Part shown: positions 11,601-23,111 of the stretch, in pieces
Layout: each line of letters opens with the position of its first letter
Numbering within the stretch: the stretch's first letter is position 1
Assembly: GCA_022264855.1 (NCBI GenBank)
Contig: JABYQU010000022.1
Coordinates: 186,001-250,000 of the forward strand
Origin: Lenzites betulinus
Lineage: Eukaryota; Basidiomycota; Agaricomycetes; Polyporales; Polyporaceae
DNA: 64,000 bases
Reading direction: 5' to 3'
Position numbers and translations under genes: made by a program
Notes under the pieces: generated by a model
The model's database searches: none
What the model saw: the letters and a program-made list of their open reading frames with translations, nothing else
What the model was told of the DNA's origin: nothing

Positions 11601-12710
11601 CGCTGTAGCTGAGGAAGAGGGAAAGGGACTCGACGACGGTGTGGAGGTCTTGAGGGGTGCACTGGCTGTGTCCAATAGCGAGCAGCTCGCGTAAGGCACT
11701 ATCGAGCAGTTCCGCAGCTAGGTCGGACGCCGTGGTAGCAGCGCGCGCGCGCAGTTGGCTCTAGGATGCGTTCCAAAGGTGTAGGTCGAGATCTGAAACC
11801 CCCTCGCGGTGGGCTCCAAAATGATATAGTAAGAAGTGCTCTGACGGCCGATAGCCGGGAGGTAGAGGACGTCTAGATGTGTGATGAAGGGGAGTAAGGT
11901 CTCGAGCTCCCTAGGTCCGCTCGTAGGCCTGGCTGTGTGTTATTCGCGCGCGGACAGGAGGGATGCCTCTCGCACACAGTGCGGGATCGCGCGCGTACTT
12001 GTGTTAGAAGAGGGCGCGCGCGGGGATAGGCCTAGTAACGCAACGCGCGCGGGAATAATCGTAACGCTCGCAGTTAGCCTCGAGGCTTCGCAACGCAGTA
12101 CGCACGCAGTGACACGTCGGGGACACAGAAATAACGCAGTATACGCAATTGACAGTACGCTGTCACAGCGGAGAGGTCTCCAGTTGCCCTGCCTTGACCA
12201 GGGGAAGTTGTTGCACGTCGAGAAGCGCGAGGGACACGTTCCCAGCAGTTGAGAGTGTAAGGGGTGGATTGTCTGGGGGGTTCGAATGCCCCGAAATGAC
12301 TATGTACAAGAATACCCGCAGGCTGAATCAAAACACGTGCTACCATACTGAAGATAAGCGGAAACCGGGCCCGGGACGCCTCGCGCGCCGGGCGCCCCCG
12401 CCGCGCGCGATACGACTCCTCGCCCGCCTCGTGCGCGCGCCACTGATGCGCCCAGCGGACCTGCGCGCGCGAGCGGCTAGGGCAGAGGGCTCTGGATAGC
12501 GACAGGCAGTGCGCGCGCTGTGGTGGAGTGCCCCGCGCGCATCTTGACGTTGCGCTCGATGTGCTTCGCGCACTGTGCACGCGACGTAGGGGGTACCAAG
12601 GTGTGCGGTGAGCTCCGCGCGCGCTGTGGCTGGCGTGCGCGCGCGAGGACAGAAAAGGGGGTTTTCTGGCTTGGAACGTCTGTGGAGCGTATCAACGCGT
12701 CTCACACTGT
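11601..12710. other. GC-rich stretch upstream of gag, no gene seen
   Basis: The 5' LTR and primer-binding site of the gypsy element should lie here. I found no stretch clearly matching 2,215-2,472. The sequence is crowded with GCGCGC words and ends where the element-B-like fragment C starts, suggesting another junction near 12,710. A short tRNA T-arm-like segment at about 12,272-12,290 has no matching acceptor stem. Confidence 0.4.
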
Positions 12711-13270
12711 CTTGCAGTATACAGCTGTGCAGTAACACAGTTTGCTCACCTCAGACACATCTCATGTAGCTTGCTCATTTCTCCGCCGAATATTATGATC
12801 TAAGCTGTGTTCTGTGCGTATTTCTGACGTGGATACAATGGTATAGTTTATTTTATTATTGCTTGCCTGGATCATTTACTATGAAGCATTGCATACCCAC
12901 ACTGATAAGGGACTAGCAGCATGAGTTTGGCGCCGATTACAATATGTGGCGCCGGTTACAATATGGAAGGTGTCGTTCGATGTGGGTATGCTATAGGAAC
13001 ACACTGAAAAAAACCCCAACAGGATAGCATGAGCAGGTACAAAGATATTAAGGTTTCAGTCTGCATATGGGTTCAGAGTCGCTTTTTTGTACTTCAGGCA
13101 GTTCTGCATGCATGTAGGGGCTGTAAAGCAGTGGAAATATATATTGTATGTATCTAGTCACATGTGGGGTGTGTATAACAGGTTACAGGGTTGTATGCAT
13201 GGATGAAAAGGGGGGGTGGAGGCCCTGGGTGGCAGGCCACAGCACACCCTCCCTGGCTCAAATTGTGGTC
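12711..13270 (+). repeat. Fragment C, related to the centre of element B
   Basis: This stretch aligns by eye in direct orientation with the centre of element B (about 7,815-8,330). Shared words include the stretch from the CTTACAGTA/CTTGCAGTA box, AATATTATGAT, TGCCTGGATCA, CTGATAAGGG and the TGAAAAAAAC tract, in the same order and spacing. Inverted arms are not clearly visible, so it is either a relic or a divergent relative. Confidence 0.6.
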
Positions 13271-13514
13271 TACAAAAGCACCAGTTCTAGAATAGTCCCT
13301 ATCTAGGCCCTTCCAGCAGCATCTAGAACATATATAAAAAGTGTAGCCCTAAACCTATCTTAGATGTCATAATAGATTAGATTAGAGATGCAATCAGGCA
13401 CGAAAATAAGTGCCCGTGCATGGGAATCTGTGACACGGGCTGCCGCAAGTGCCCTGGCTTGAGGACTATTCAATCAGCAATGCTGCTGGTCTGGCACAGG
13501 GAGTAGCACCCACG

Positions 13515-15175
13515 ATGTTTGAATGGCTGCTTGCCAAGCAACAAGCTTCAGGCCTGGAACCTTGCAATCCCTTTGTTGACTTGTGTTGTCTGGGCTTATA
13601 CAGGCAAGCATCCAAAATTATCTAAAGCTGAACATTGTAAGTGCAACTATCTGCTACATCATCAGTGAGGGAAGTACTCACTAAGGCACACCAAACCTTG
13701 TAGATCCGCACACAGACAAAACCATCGTTTGAAAGCAGTTACATGTTCTCCAAAAAGATAGATGCCTTACCTGCCGGGGACAGTACGAGCTGAAGGGTCA
13801 AAGTCATGAAGGTAGTAGGGGACAGAGTTGGGGAAGATCAAAAGCCGAAGAAGGAATGAGTTGAGCTGTGGCTTTGGGACGCCATGGACTGTGTGAAAGA
13901 ATTGCTGGGAAACTTGCTTCTATATGATTTGCTACGCTATGCTCCCAAGTGCCATTATGCAGATGTGGAGGGCTGAGATTGCCTGTATGGGAACACATGG
14001 ACTGGTGACTGGTGGTGGGATGTACAGGTTAGTAGAGGTTCTTTGATTGATGTGACAGCCAGGAGCACATCATCCAGTGAAGGAGTGCTCACAATAGATT
14101 GTACAGTGCAGGCTTCCCCATGGAGCAACTGTGGCCCCAGTAATCCTGGCCTCTGACAAGACTACGCTCTCATGAATGAGTGGTGATAAATCAGCTTGGC
14201 CAGTCTACCTTACCTTGGGCAATATAGACAAGTGTGTCCAACACCAACCTTCAGCACATGTGACAGTCCTCCTTGAATATCTCCCCGTCACAAAGCTAGA
14301 GTGCTTCTCTGACAAGTGTCAGTCACTCCAGGGTTACTGGCTGTTTCACCTATGTATGAAGAAGCTTCTTGCACCACTTGTTGCTGCTGGGAGGCATGGC
14401 TTGCTGATGACATGTGTGGATGGCTGAATCCGCCAGGTCTACCCCATTCTTGCTGCTTACATTGCGGACCATCCCAAATAATGCCTTGTTGCTGCCTGTC
14501 AAGAGAACCACTGTCCTAAGTGTCCTGTACCTCCAGACAAACATGGTGAGCCTGTATTCACTTGCCTGAAGGACCCCGCGCACATTTCCAAGATTCTCAA
14601 ACAAACAGCAGCCAGTGAGAAAGCTCAGGCATTTGCTGAGCTTGGACTCCAGGCAGTCGAGCCGTTTTGGGATGAGCTTCCCCATGTGAATATATTCACC
14701 ATGCTCACTCCCAATTTGCTACATCAGCTCTATAAGGGAGTGTTCCAGGACCACCTAGTTAGCTGGGCAACACAGGCTATTCCAGAGGGCACAAATGAAG
14801 TCAACTGATGTTTCAAGATGATGCTACCACATTCCAATCTCCCCCACTTCAAAAACGGCATATCTCTTGTTTCCCAATAGACTGGAACCGAGTTCTGAAA
14901 CATGCAGAAGGCCTTTCTTGGTATCATTGCTGGAGCTGCCAACAAGTATGTTATTCATGCTGTCTATGCCATTTTAGATTTTATTTATTTGGTGCATTTC
15001 AGAACACATACTGATACATCCCTGGAGGCACTTCATCAGGCCTGGCATGACTTTCACAACTGCAAGCACATCTTTGTCGAGCTGGAAATTAGGGAGCATT
15101 TTAACTTCCCAAAAGGTCACTTGACTGAGCACTACAAGCCATCAATTCATACACCTACAGAGACTGAGAGGTTAG
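13515..15175 (+). pseudogene. Plavaka-family DNA transposase, decayed
   Basis: The order of conserved Plavaka segments is intact but broken by stops and frame changes. There is an N-terminal EWLLAKQQASG and NPF segment near 13,520, FSKKIDALPAG near 13,750, ELWLWDAMDCVKELLGN from 13,863, and GATVAPVILASDKTTLS near 14,120. Then come MSGDKSAWPVYLTLGNIDK at 14,176, KLECFSDKCQS, LLHQLYKGVFQDHLVSWA near 14,720 and KAFLGIIAGAAN near 14,905. The last part is an IREHFNFPKGHLTEHY segment near 15,090. At least two stops are TGA where relatives have arginine, as expected from CpG loss. Plavaka transposases are cut-and-paste enzymes abundant in Agaricomycetes. This copy cannot encode a full enzyme. Confidence 0.85.
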
Positions 15176-15180
15176 CTACA

Positions 15181-15260
15181 GTGTCTACATATGTTATATA
15201 GTGTCTACATATATTACACAGCATCTACATATGTTACATAGCATCCACCGGAGCTACAGC
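15181..15260. repeat. 20-bp tandem repeat, four units
   Basis: Units start at 15,181, 15,201, 15,221 and 15,241. The first three share (G)TCTACATAT.TTA.A and the fourth is degenerate. It follows the Plavaka remnant directly. Confidence 0.75.
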
Positions 15261-16049
15261 ACTTTCAGTTTTTCCTGATGTGGCCAGTCCACTGGGCCAC
15301 AACAACCACCCAGACTCCTCTCTGCTACCCACAAACCCTCTTGACCATCATGTCATATCACAAACTACAAACTACTTAGTTGTCTGTGCTGATGCAAAAT
15401 TGGCTTGCATGTAATAGTGAGGATCAGGCCACTGATGTAAGTCATACAGCACCACCATTTAATCTATGATCTAACATGAATCCTACCTTACAAAACTTCA
15501 TTCCCTTCCTCAACATACATCTACTCAGTCAGATACTCAATCTCCCTCCTGACAGCACAATTTATAAGGCTGAGCATATGTCCAGGTATGGCCCAGGTAT
15601 ACCTATTGATATCTGGATCTGAACCTGTAGGTCCTTTACCTACAAGTCTAGGTCTTATCCAGTTCTAGGTCACCTCATGGCTAAGGTACCTGACCTACCA
15701 TATATACCTAGACAACCTACGGTGTTATAGGCATATTTTTATCACTTTACAAGCCATATTACATAGAGGATTCATAACCATATAAGGATTGGAATGGTCT
15801 TAGATACATCTGACAGAAGCATTAGTAGCATACAATAGTAAGTTTTACAGTTGAACAAGCAGTGGTGGTCTACTTAGAGTCATCAATGGTCTTGAGAGAG
15901 GGCATGTCTGAAGAGTAGCTGCTGTCAGAGATACTGTCAGTGGGCAGCTTGGCGAGATCAGAAGAGGAAGCCTTCTCAATATTGTAATCAAAGATGTGCT
16001 GTAACATACCTTAGGCAACATGTCATAGAGTCATGTGATAACTTTGCAA
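15261..16049. repeat. AT-rich stretch with TAGGT/ACCTA-rich patch
   Basis: No gene is visible. Within 15,590-15,725 the words TAGGT and ACCTA recur on both strands about a dozen times in 135 bases, forming many small inverted repeats. The rest is CpG-poor, AT-rich sequence. Confidence 0.5.
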
Positions 16050-16360
16050 AGCTCCCCATCTGTGCATTTATCTATATCAAGACCCAAGGCATTCTGGATA
16101 AGGAGGCCAGTGAAGTTGTAGAAGTTATTAAAGGTAATGCCCTCTGGTAGCTCTATGAAAGCGTAATAGCCTTTTCCAAGGTTGACTAAGAGCTCATGCT
16201 ACTCCTCTAACACCCTGAGCAATGCAAGCTCTTTGGATTAGAGGAGCTCTATCCACTGGGTGAGATGCCTGAGGAGCAGCTGGCCGTGGATGTTCCCCAT
16301 AGGTAGCATGAGCTGTAGGGCTGTAGGGTCAAGTGGAGATCAGTGAGCAGAGAAGACTTA
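16050..16360 (-). pseudogene. Degraded coding-like fragment, unknown
   Basis: The minus strand holds a protein-like stretch including NLGKGYYAFIELPEG and FYNFTGLLIQNALGLD, broken by stops on both sides. It looks like the remains of an exon rather than random AT-rich sequence. I cannot name it. It lies in the same decayed block as the Plavaka pseudogene and may be transposon cargo. Confidence 0.3.
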
Positions 16361-18865
16361 ATAAATAGATAAGCAGTGCTACAGTACTTACTGTGATCCC
16401 TTGGGTGTTGTCCTTGGTGTCATGAATCTCCAGGACAACCCAGGTGACGTGGAGGAATTTACGATTGATGAGTAACAAAGAAATCAGTTTTTATAGGGCA
16501 ACCTTTTAGCCATTTGATAAAACACAAATCAATGTATGTGGGAAGAAAATTCAAATTCCAATAGCTTTTGATTAGATTTGAAATAGATGCCACATAGATT
16601 CTGTTCTAATGAACCTAGGGTGAGGGTTCCAATCCATTAGAAAATTTAGGGTTAGTGCTTGGTTCTCTTGCCATGCTATGCTAGCCACTTTGTAGCCTTG
16701 GTGTAGTCCCAAGCTACCCCCTCCTAGTGGGTAGTGGGTGCCTGTCTAACCCTAGCTCACATACCACTCCCCTTGAGTGGCTACACCTCTGTCACATGGG
16801 CACATTTGATCATTTTATACCATAACTACTTGCTACTCACTAATACTTATGCATGAGCTACTTTACTCTGCTTACAGCAGTTATACTAGTAAAGTTTGAT
16901 AGTAGTGTACACTTAGAAAGTAAAAGTGTGGCTCATACTTAGTGGCTCAAATATGCATGCTGATAGTCAATAAGAAGCAATAGAAGGTCATACACCTCTC
17001 TGTAAAAGTATTAGAAGAGATGTATACCAAGTGAGCAGACTCTACTAGCATATAGCTGTTTTGCAGCTGTTCTTGAGGCAAATACATATGAAATGGATAG
17101 CTTTTGGACCTGTAGTTTATTAATAATCATTTGTAGATATTTCAGATGCCTTTCTGCATACTACCATTGAGTGGAGCTTGACTCTAACTTTCTGGTAATA
17201 TATAATACATCAGAAACAGCCAAAAACTTGCTGTAAGATGTGTAAAAGAGTCTTTTTGGCAGTTCTGTGATTATTTCCAAGTCTCACGGGCACCTGTAGT
17301 GCTTGCCATGTCAGTGAGCACACCCTGTGCCAGAGGGACCTGGTACAACTGAGCTCAGAGCACTCTCCAAAAGCTAGGCTCAAAATCACAGCAAAACCAC
17401 TATATTGAGCCCAGTATCATTCTAATTCTTATGGAACTGGTGCCATTAGGTGAGCATAATTGAGCACAATCTGTGCATATATGACACATACTATACTGAT
17501 AGGCAATCAAGGGAGAAAATGCGGTTTTACTATGTTTTTAGTGTACTAGCTACTATAATTTGCTATGACATGAAATCTGCTTCTTTCACTACAAAAACAC
17601 CGCCATTGCATTCCCATCAGCCATAGCTTTCCAATGGTATACAGTAGTCCATATATTGTGCAACAAAATGGCTCATACACATGGAATACATGTCTGTCTT
17701 TGGGCTGGATCTTATCTTAGAACAAATATGTACATACAAATTGGCACACCAATGCAAACCAGCAATAGTGTGCCTATCTGTATGGCACTATTTGCACCAG
17801 ATCTACTGCAGACCCTATCTTGCCCAAATTTTGACCAAATTTGATGATTGTGATATCTTTCTGGATTGTACTAGCACCTCTAGGGGCCTGTTAACCAGAT
17901 CAGATGGCTTTATCAGTGTGCATAAGTGACAGAGTCACATATTGTGACCTATTTCATTACCAGCCACTGCCTACTGGCCTTTTGGCATATTTTTCTTACC
18001 AGCTACCCAGGTATTATATGCTGTTAGAATGAGATTGACTAGCTCTTCCTGATGAAACTAGTATCAGTATTTGTTTGGAGGCAGGATATGCATAATAAGC
18101 AGAGCAAGCATGATTTATATTGCTTGACCTGTAGGGTAATGCATGGGGCAAAACATGCTTGAAATGTCTGTATTGATACTATGGTAGTACACATAGAGAT
18201 TTTGTATGCCATCAGAACAACTATTATCGATCATCTTCCTAGTTTCAATATATAGAGATAGATCTTAATCAAAGTAGACAATAATGTCATGGTACTTGTA
18301 AATCTTATATTGCATCACATTTACCAATACAATGAAGTAGGGCCAAAGGAATAGTTGTAAATTGGTGCTCAATTGGAGGCATGAGATAAGGACTTCATTG
18401 CACTTAGATGGTATAAAAGTACTCTCACACAATTGAGAGAATATATAAATTGAAGACTCTAAACTGTTTATATTTAAGAGAAACAGTAAACACTGAGGCC
18501 AGTTGGTAGAGTATTGACAAAAATAGTCATATAATTAGGATGGGGCAATAACAAGAGTTACATACTAAGATATAAATTAGGGCATAGCTACAGTCAGAAC
18601 TTATAAGTGTAGTCTTTTACACCAGCCCTCCTCAAGTATATCTGCCAGCAGCAGCCCTCTTAAGCAAGTCCTTGTATATGCTTCTATTAGTTGTAAGTAT
18701 TTGTTTGTTTTTATTTTGCACACAACCAACACATCCAGCTCAATGTTGGTATTAAATCTTGAGTATTGATTATGCCTGCAGATTCTGAATCAGGAGAGAC
18801 TTTTGCCATTGCCATATATGTACATTTCATCAGCCATGGGCCCAGGCATTCATGTCACTTGATAT
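16361..18865. other. AT-rich, CpG-poor stretch with no recognisable gene
   Basis: There are no long open frames and no recognisable motifs. GC content is visibly much lower than in the host-gene region and CG dinucleotides are rare. The frames at 17,656-17,929 contain no family signature. It is probably old, mutated transposon DNA. Confidence 0.5.
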
Positions 18866-18869
18866 TAGC

Positions 18870-20205
18870 TGTAGTGTTGCAGGGTCTAGTCCTGTCTAGT
18901 CTTTTGCTTCTTTTTGGCAGCATCAGGACCAGAACTGGGACAGAACTTGTTGAAAACTCCAAGGCCAGACTGGGACTGCAGTCCTTCAAGGATCATAAAG
19001 GATCATGGTCCTGTCCTCAGTCTGGACTGGTTTTAGACCAATTTGAGGTCCAGACCAGTCATTTGTAGTCCTGGACTGGTTCTTGCACATACAAGTGCAT
19101 ACTTATAAATGTAAAGTGTATTTTTCTCATGAACTTAGGTCATTAACACTGAATGCATTGTCTATGTGAGGTAGATAGAGGTTGCTGATCACCAAGTCCC
19201 ACATGGGGGAAGTGGTCTTATACTGCATATGACAGCACCTATAATTTGGTGATTAGATAAAACCTAGATTGGGTGATGAAGGGACATTTTAAAATCAAAC
19301 ACCAAGGGTTACAGTGTAGATATGTTATGACCATGCTGCCCAGAGAACGGAAGTCCGGTGTGCTTGGAGTACAGAGTCCAAAGTCTGGTGTAGAGTCCAA
19401 AGTCCGGGTTTATAGTCCGAAGTCCGGAACAGTAATCCAAAGTCCGGAATAGAATTCCGAGCTAGACTTAGCAGCATAAGGGGCTGAGGATGCTGCGAAG
19501 CTATTAGCAACACACTGAGCAGACTCGCCAGAGTCCTCTGCTTTGGACTAGGTAGGAAACAATGGTGGATGTGAAGTCCGGGTAGAAGTCAAGGGGAGAA
19601 GTGGGGAGAAGAAGTATACGCGAAGAAAAGAAGCTGGAGTCAAGTACGAAGTCTGTGCAGACTTCGGAGCTTGGGGTCGGAGGTTGGAGGTCAGAGTTCA
19701 GAGTTCAGATAAGAGGTAGAGAGAACTAGAAAGTTTGGATTTCAACAAGATATCTGAACTAAGTAGCTAGGACATTCCAGGGTATATATTTATAACTATG
19801 TAAATGATTGTCTAGCGAGAACAATAAAGAAAGGTATATACAAAATTCAGAAGCCGGAGTACATCCGGAATTCCAAAGTCCAAGACAAGAATAATAAATG
19901 TTCTTGTATATACAGGTGAAACATAAGATGATGTGATATGACAAACTCGGACATATGGAGTTCGGAGTTGGGATTCAGGGTACAGAAGTTGGAGACAGGG
20001 TATGAAGGTCGGAAATGGGGTTCGGACTTTAGGGTTGGAGCACGGGATGTAACAAGATATAATTTTGGCTCATATATCACAGTACAAAAATGCCTCCAAA
20101 ACATCCTTCTGACCCTATGTGGCCTTGTGAAAGATCAGTCCAGGACTAGACTGAGGACCAGGACCACTACTAAAATGGCCCTCATCTAGTCTTATTCAGT
20201 CCAGT
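18870..20205. repeat. Segment bounded by inverted GGTCC/CAGTCC-rich ends
   Basis: The left end (about 18,885-19,080) is built of words such as GTCCTG, GGTCC and CAGTCTGGACTGG. The right end (about 20,126-20,205) has their complements in inverted order, including CAGTCCAGGACTAGACTGAGG. The arrangement suggests a transposon with repetitive inverted ends carrying a CCGGA-rich centre. Borders and target duplication are not certain. Confidence 0.4.
19330..20080. repeat. CCGGA-rich repeat, copy 1
   Basis: The sequence is a dense array of degenerate AGTCCGGA / AGTCCAAAGTCCGG words. It shares with copy 2 (20,215-21,060) an ordered set of words: AAGCTATTAGCAACAC, then AACAAGATATC, then ATTCCA with TTTATGG/TTTATAA, then CCGGAATTCC/TTCCGGAGTT. 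The copies are in direct orientation. It retains many CG dinucleotides, unlike its surroundings. Confidence 0.6.
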
Positions 20206-20214
20206 TGTTAAGGT

Positions 20215-21060
20215 GTGTGCCAAATGGTAGGTCTGGAGTTTGGAGTTCCAGGGTCCAGAGGGTTCCGGAGTTTGGACAGAGTTTGGACGGAGGTGCAGCA
20301 CAGAGGGAAGGACTTCAGCAAAGCTATTAGCAACACTCTGAGACCTCCCGCAGTTGTCCTTAATTTCCGAGGAAACGAATAGTTGGAATTGGCCGGAGTT
20401 TGAGCCTGACTATTCCGGAGTTCTGCACCGACTAGGTGCAACAAACTCCGAGACAATCGGTGCAAAACTGAGTTCAGGAGAGGAGGATGAAGAGGACAAC
20501 AAGGGACGAAGTCCGAGGGGACTTGTCGAGCAAGCAAGAGTAAATGAAGTCTGAAATCCAGAGTTCCAGAGCACGGAGCCTCGGAGTTACCAGATCAGGA
20601 AGGTTGGAGTTTGGGGGTCACAACAGAGTTAGACCAAAGGAATAGATTGACAAGGGAGAAGCAAAGGAAGAGAGGTAACAGGATGGGTAACAAGATATCC
20701 TAACTGAGGTATTCCATGCATGTATTTATGGGCGGGAACCTTATTGTTAAGGAAGACAATAAGGATGTAAGGAATATCAAATCTGGAGTTTGGAGATTCC
20801 GGAGTTCCAGAGTTCTGAGGACAAAGACAATAGAGCTTATTGTTAAAGAGCAAGGTGGTGCAAGAATGACGCAATTATAAGGGAATGTACACACCAAATT
20901 CTGGAATTCCGGAGTTTCAGAGTGCGGGAAACTTGGAGTTTGGAGGTCCGGATGCGCGGGAACTCGGAGTACAAAGTCCAGAGTGTGGGAAAGCTGGAGT
21001 TCAGGGCTACGGTGCGCATGGAGCATAACAATACACATCCTATGGGTGGTTCTGGAAGCC
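20215..21060. repeat. CCGGA-rich repeat, copy 2
   Basis: Direct repeat of 19,330-20,080, diverged, with the same word order. The two could be a tandem duplication or the ends of a collapsed element. No coding frame is convincing. Confidence 0.6.
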
Positions 21061-21539
21061 ATAAGAATCATTGAAATTTATTGTTGACTTTGGTTGTCCG
21101 GCACTGTAGGCTACCATATGCTGTAGGCTACCATATGGCCAAATTACAAGTCAATCTGGGCCATTTGAAATCAGCACCTAATAAAAACATGTAGAAAACA
21201 TACAGAAAACAGTATATATACATCTTGTGTGTTTTTTTGCCTTCACTGTGAGAAAAAGCCACGAAAACATCTCTTGAACTTGACTTCAACTGACATTCTC
21301 CCAAATGTTAGGTGATACCTAATGCTCAAAGCAGTAGCAGAATTAGAGCCTGTTTGTAAACTGAATTGAAGGAATCAATATTCAAATTTAATTATATTCT
21401 CCTTCGAATTCAGGCAGTCTCACTCCAACCATCCCCCAATGGTCATCAGGGAACCGTAAAGTTCTACTATGATACACGCCAGGCCAGCTCATTATATTAC
21501 AGAAATCCGGGGTGTGGAACGAGTATTACTGAAGGCTAA
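21061..21539. other. AT-rich flank before the first host gene
   Basis: No gene is seen. It contains a short duplicated word CTGTAGGCTACCATATG near 21,100-21,135. The host-like base composition starts at about 21,540. Confidence 0.4.
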
Positions 21540-23111
21540 CTATCTACCTATATCCTCGGGGTGTTCAAAGTGCGGAACAGTAGCCCTCTCTACCTCCTTC
21601 GCCGACTCCCCACCATCCCCCAACTCTCGTAAACTAGGGTGCGGCAGCTCTGACGCCGGGCTGATTGGCCCAGACGAATCTGGCAGCGACGACGTGTCAG
21701 ACCCATTGTACATCGGCTCTTGGTGTACAGTGTCGTAGAGAGGCCGCGGCGGGGGCGCGGACGACGTGCTCTTCCGTCCCGTAAAGAGGGCCCCAAACTT
21801 GCTCGGTGCGGTCTGGACGGGTGTGGACGCGGGGGAAGCGGTGTCGGGCTGCGGCGCGGATTCGGGCTCCACACTCGTCCACAGCCTGAACCCCCAGCGG
21901 GACGCGGTGCTGCCTTGTTTCGAGTGGGTGGGTGGCTGTGAGGGCTTGCCGGCACCTATCGTGGAGGGGATGCCAACGTTGTTGTCGGCGATGAATGTGC
22001 GCAGGGCCCGGACGCAAAGCTCGGAGGCCTCTCGAGCTTCCTGGATCTCCACAAGATCGCGCTTGGTGTCGTCCAATTGCTGATTCGCGACTTGCAACTG
22101 TCTGCGTAGCAATTCGAGCTCTAGGTCGCTCGCAGAATCGGGCTGAGTGACGGAGCCGCGGCCGAAGAGAAGCGAGACACGCCTGTTATGCGCAGGCGGC
22201 GCGCGGTCGGTGGGGGTAGCGTCCGGGGATTCGGGGATGTGTTGAGACCGTGGAGACGGCGGAGGCCATGAACCAACATCTCCGTAGGCGTTGGCGAGCA
22301 CGCCAGAGTCGGAGACGGACGAAATCCTTCGGTGGCCCATACGCCCGGCAGCGGAGCCGGTCAATGGTTGGAATGATTGGCGACGAGATGAGGGGGGCCC
22401 GCTCTGCGACGCATGAGTTGGCGGGGGTCGAGACAGGTCGAGCGTAAGATTGGAAGCGACGCTCATACGCTTCTCCGTCTGAAGTCGCATCAACGCCCGT
22501 CTGCAGAAGCATGGACGTTAGCAGAGCGCGCAGATACACAGGCCAAAGGCAATCACGTACCTGCTCTCTTCGACCTTCGTGCGCAACATAGAGATAGTCT
22601 CCTCATCCTCTTTGCGTTGGCTGGCTGCGTTCTCCAGGTCGGTCTCCACCCGGATACACTTATCCGTGACGTGGTCCAAAGCCTCCTTCAGGCCTTGTTC
22701 GCGGGTGCGAGCTTCCGCAAGCTGTTCCGAGAGGGTATCGCGTTCTTTCGTGGTCTCCGCCAAGGAGAGACGAAGCTGGGTAACAATGGAAGCGAGGACA
22801 TGGGTATCTAAAGACTGCGGCCGCGGTGGATTTGGGGAGTTGGGGAGGGACTCGTTGTCAAGTTCGCGCTCGAGCTCGAGGCTGAGGTCGATCGAGGTCG
22901 GACGGTTGGAGTCGGAGTGCAGAACGAACTGGGGCTTGCCGACGTGTGCGTCGGACATGGCAGGCAATGAGGAGGCGAGGGTCGTGAATGAGGATGAAGA
23001 AGAGTCGTGAGTGGTCGTGAGCGTTGGAACGGAACCATGAACTGTGCGGGAGCGACAGAGACCGTCCGCCCTGCGCCGGCTGTCCGAATCCGAATCGGGG
23101 CTGTGATGCAT
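21540..23111 (-). CDS. Serine-rich coiled-coil protein, function unknown
   Basis: Two exons (23,111-22,561 and 22,500-21,540) joined by a 60-bp intron with GTACGT donor and CTGCAG acceptor give 503 residues. A serine-rich N-terminus leads to a coiled coil at about residues 85-180 with repeated E/K/L heptads (RLSLAETTKERDTLSEQL). A proline/serine-rich middle follows, then a second predicted coil (LELELLRRQLQVANQQ) with RALRTFIADNNVG, and a low-complexity tail. There is no enzyme motif, signal peptide or membrane segment. I do not recognise a named family; a scaffold or cytoskeletal adaptor is possible but unproven. The start at 23,111 was chosen because the longer upstream frame is hydrophobic and GC-atypical. 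This is the first host gene next to the decayed repeat block. Confidence 0.75.

Noticed and set aside
12260..12300. tRNA-like T-arm (GGGTTCGAATGCCC)
   Set aside because: No acceptor, D or anticodon arm could be matched at the right distance on either strand.
19325..21060. The two CCGGA-rich copies as LTRs of one retrotransposon
   Set aside because: They are only about 130 bp apart, have no TG...CA ends or primer-binding site that I could find, and no coding region between them.
22413..23010. Plus-strand frames of 130-143 codons
   Set aside because: Antisense of the coiled-coil gene, which has a proper intron and continuous heptads on the minus strand.
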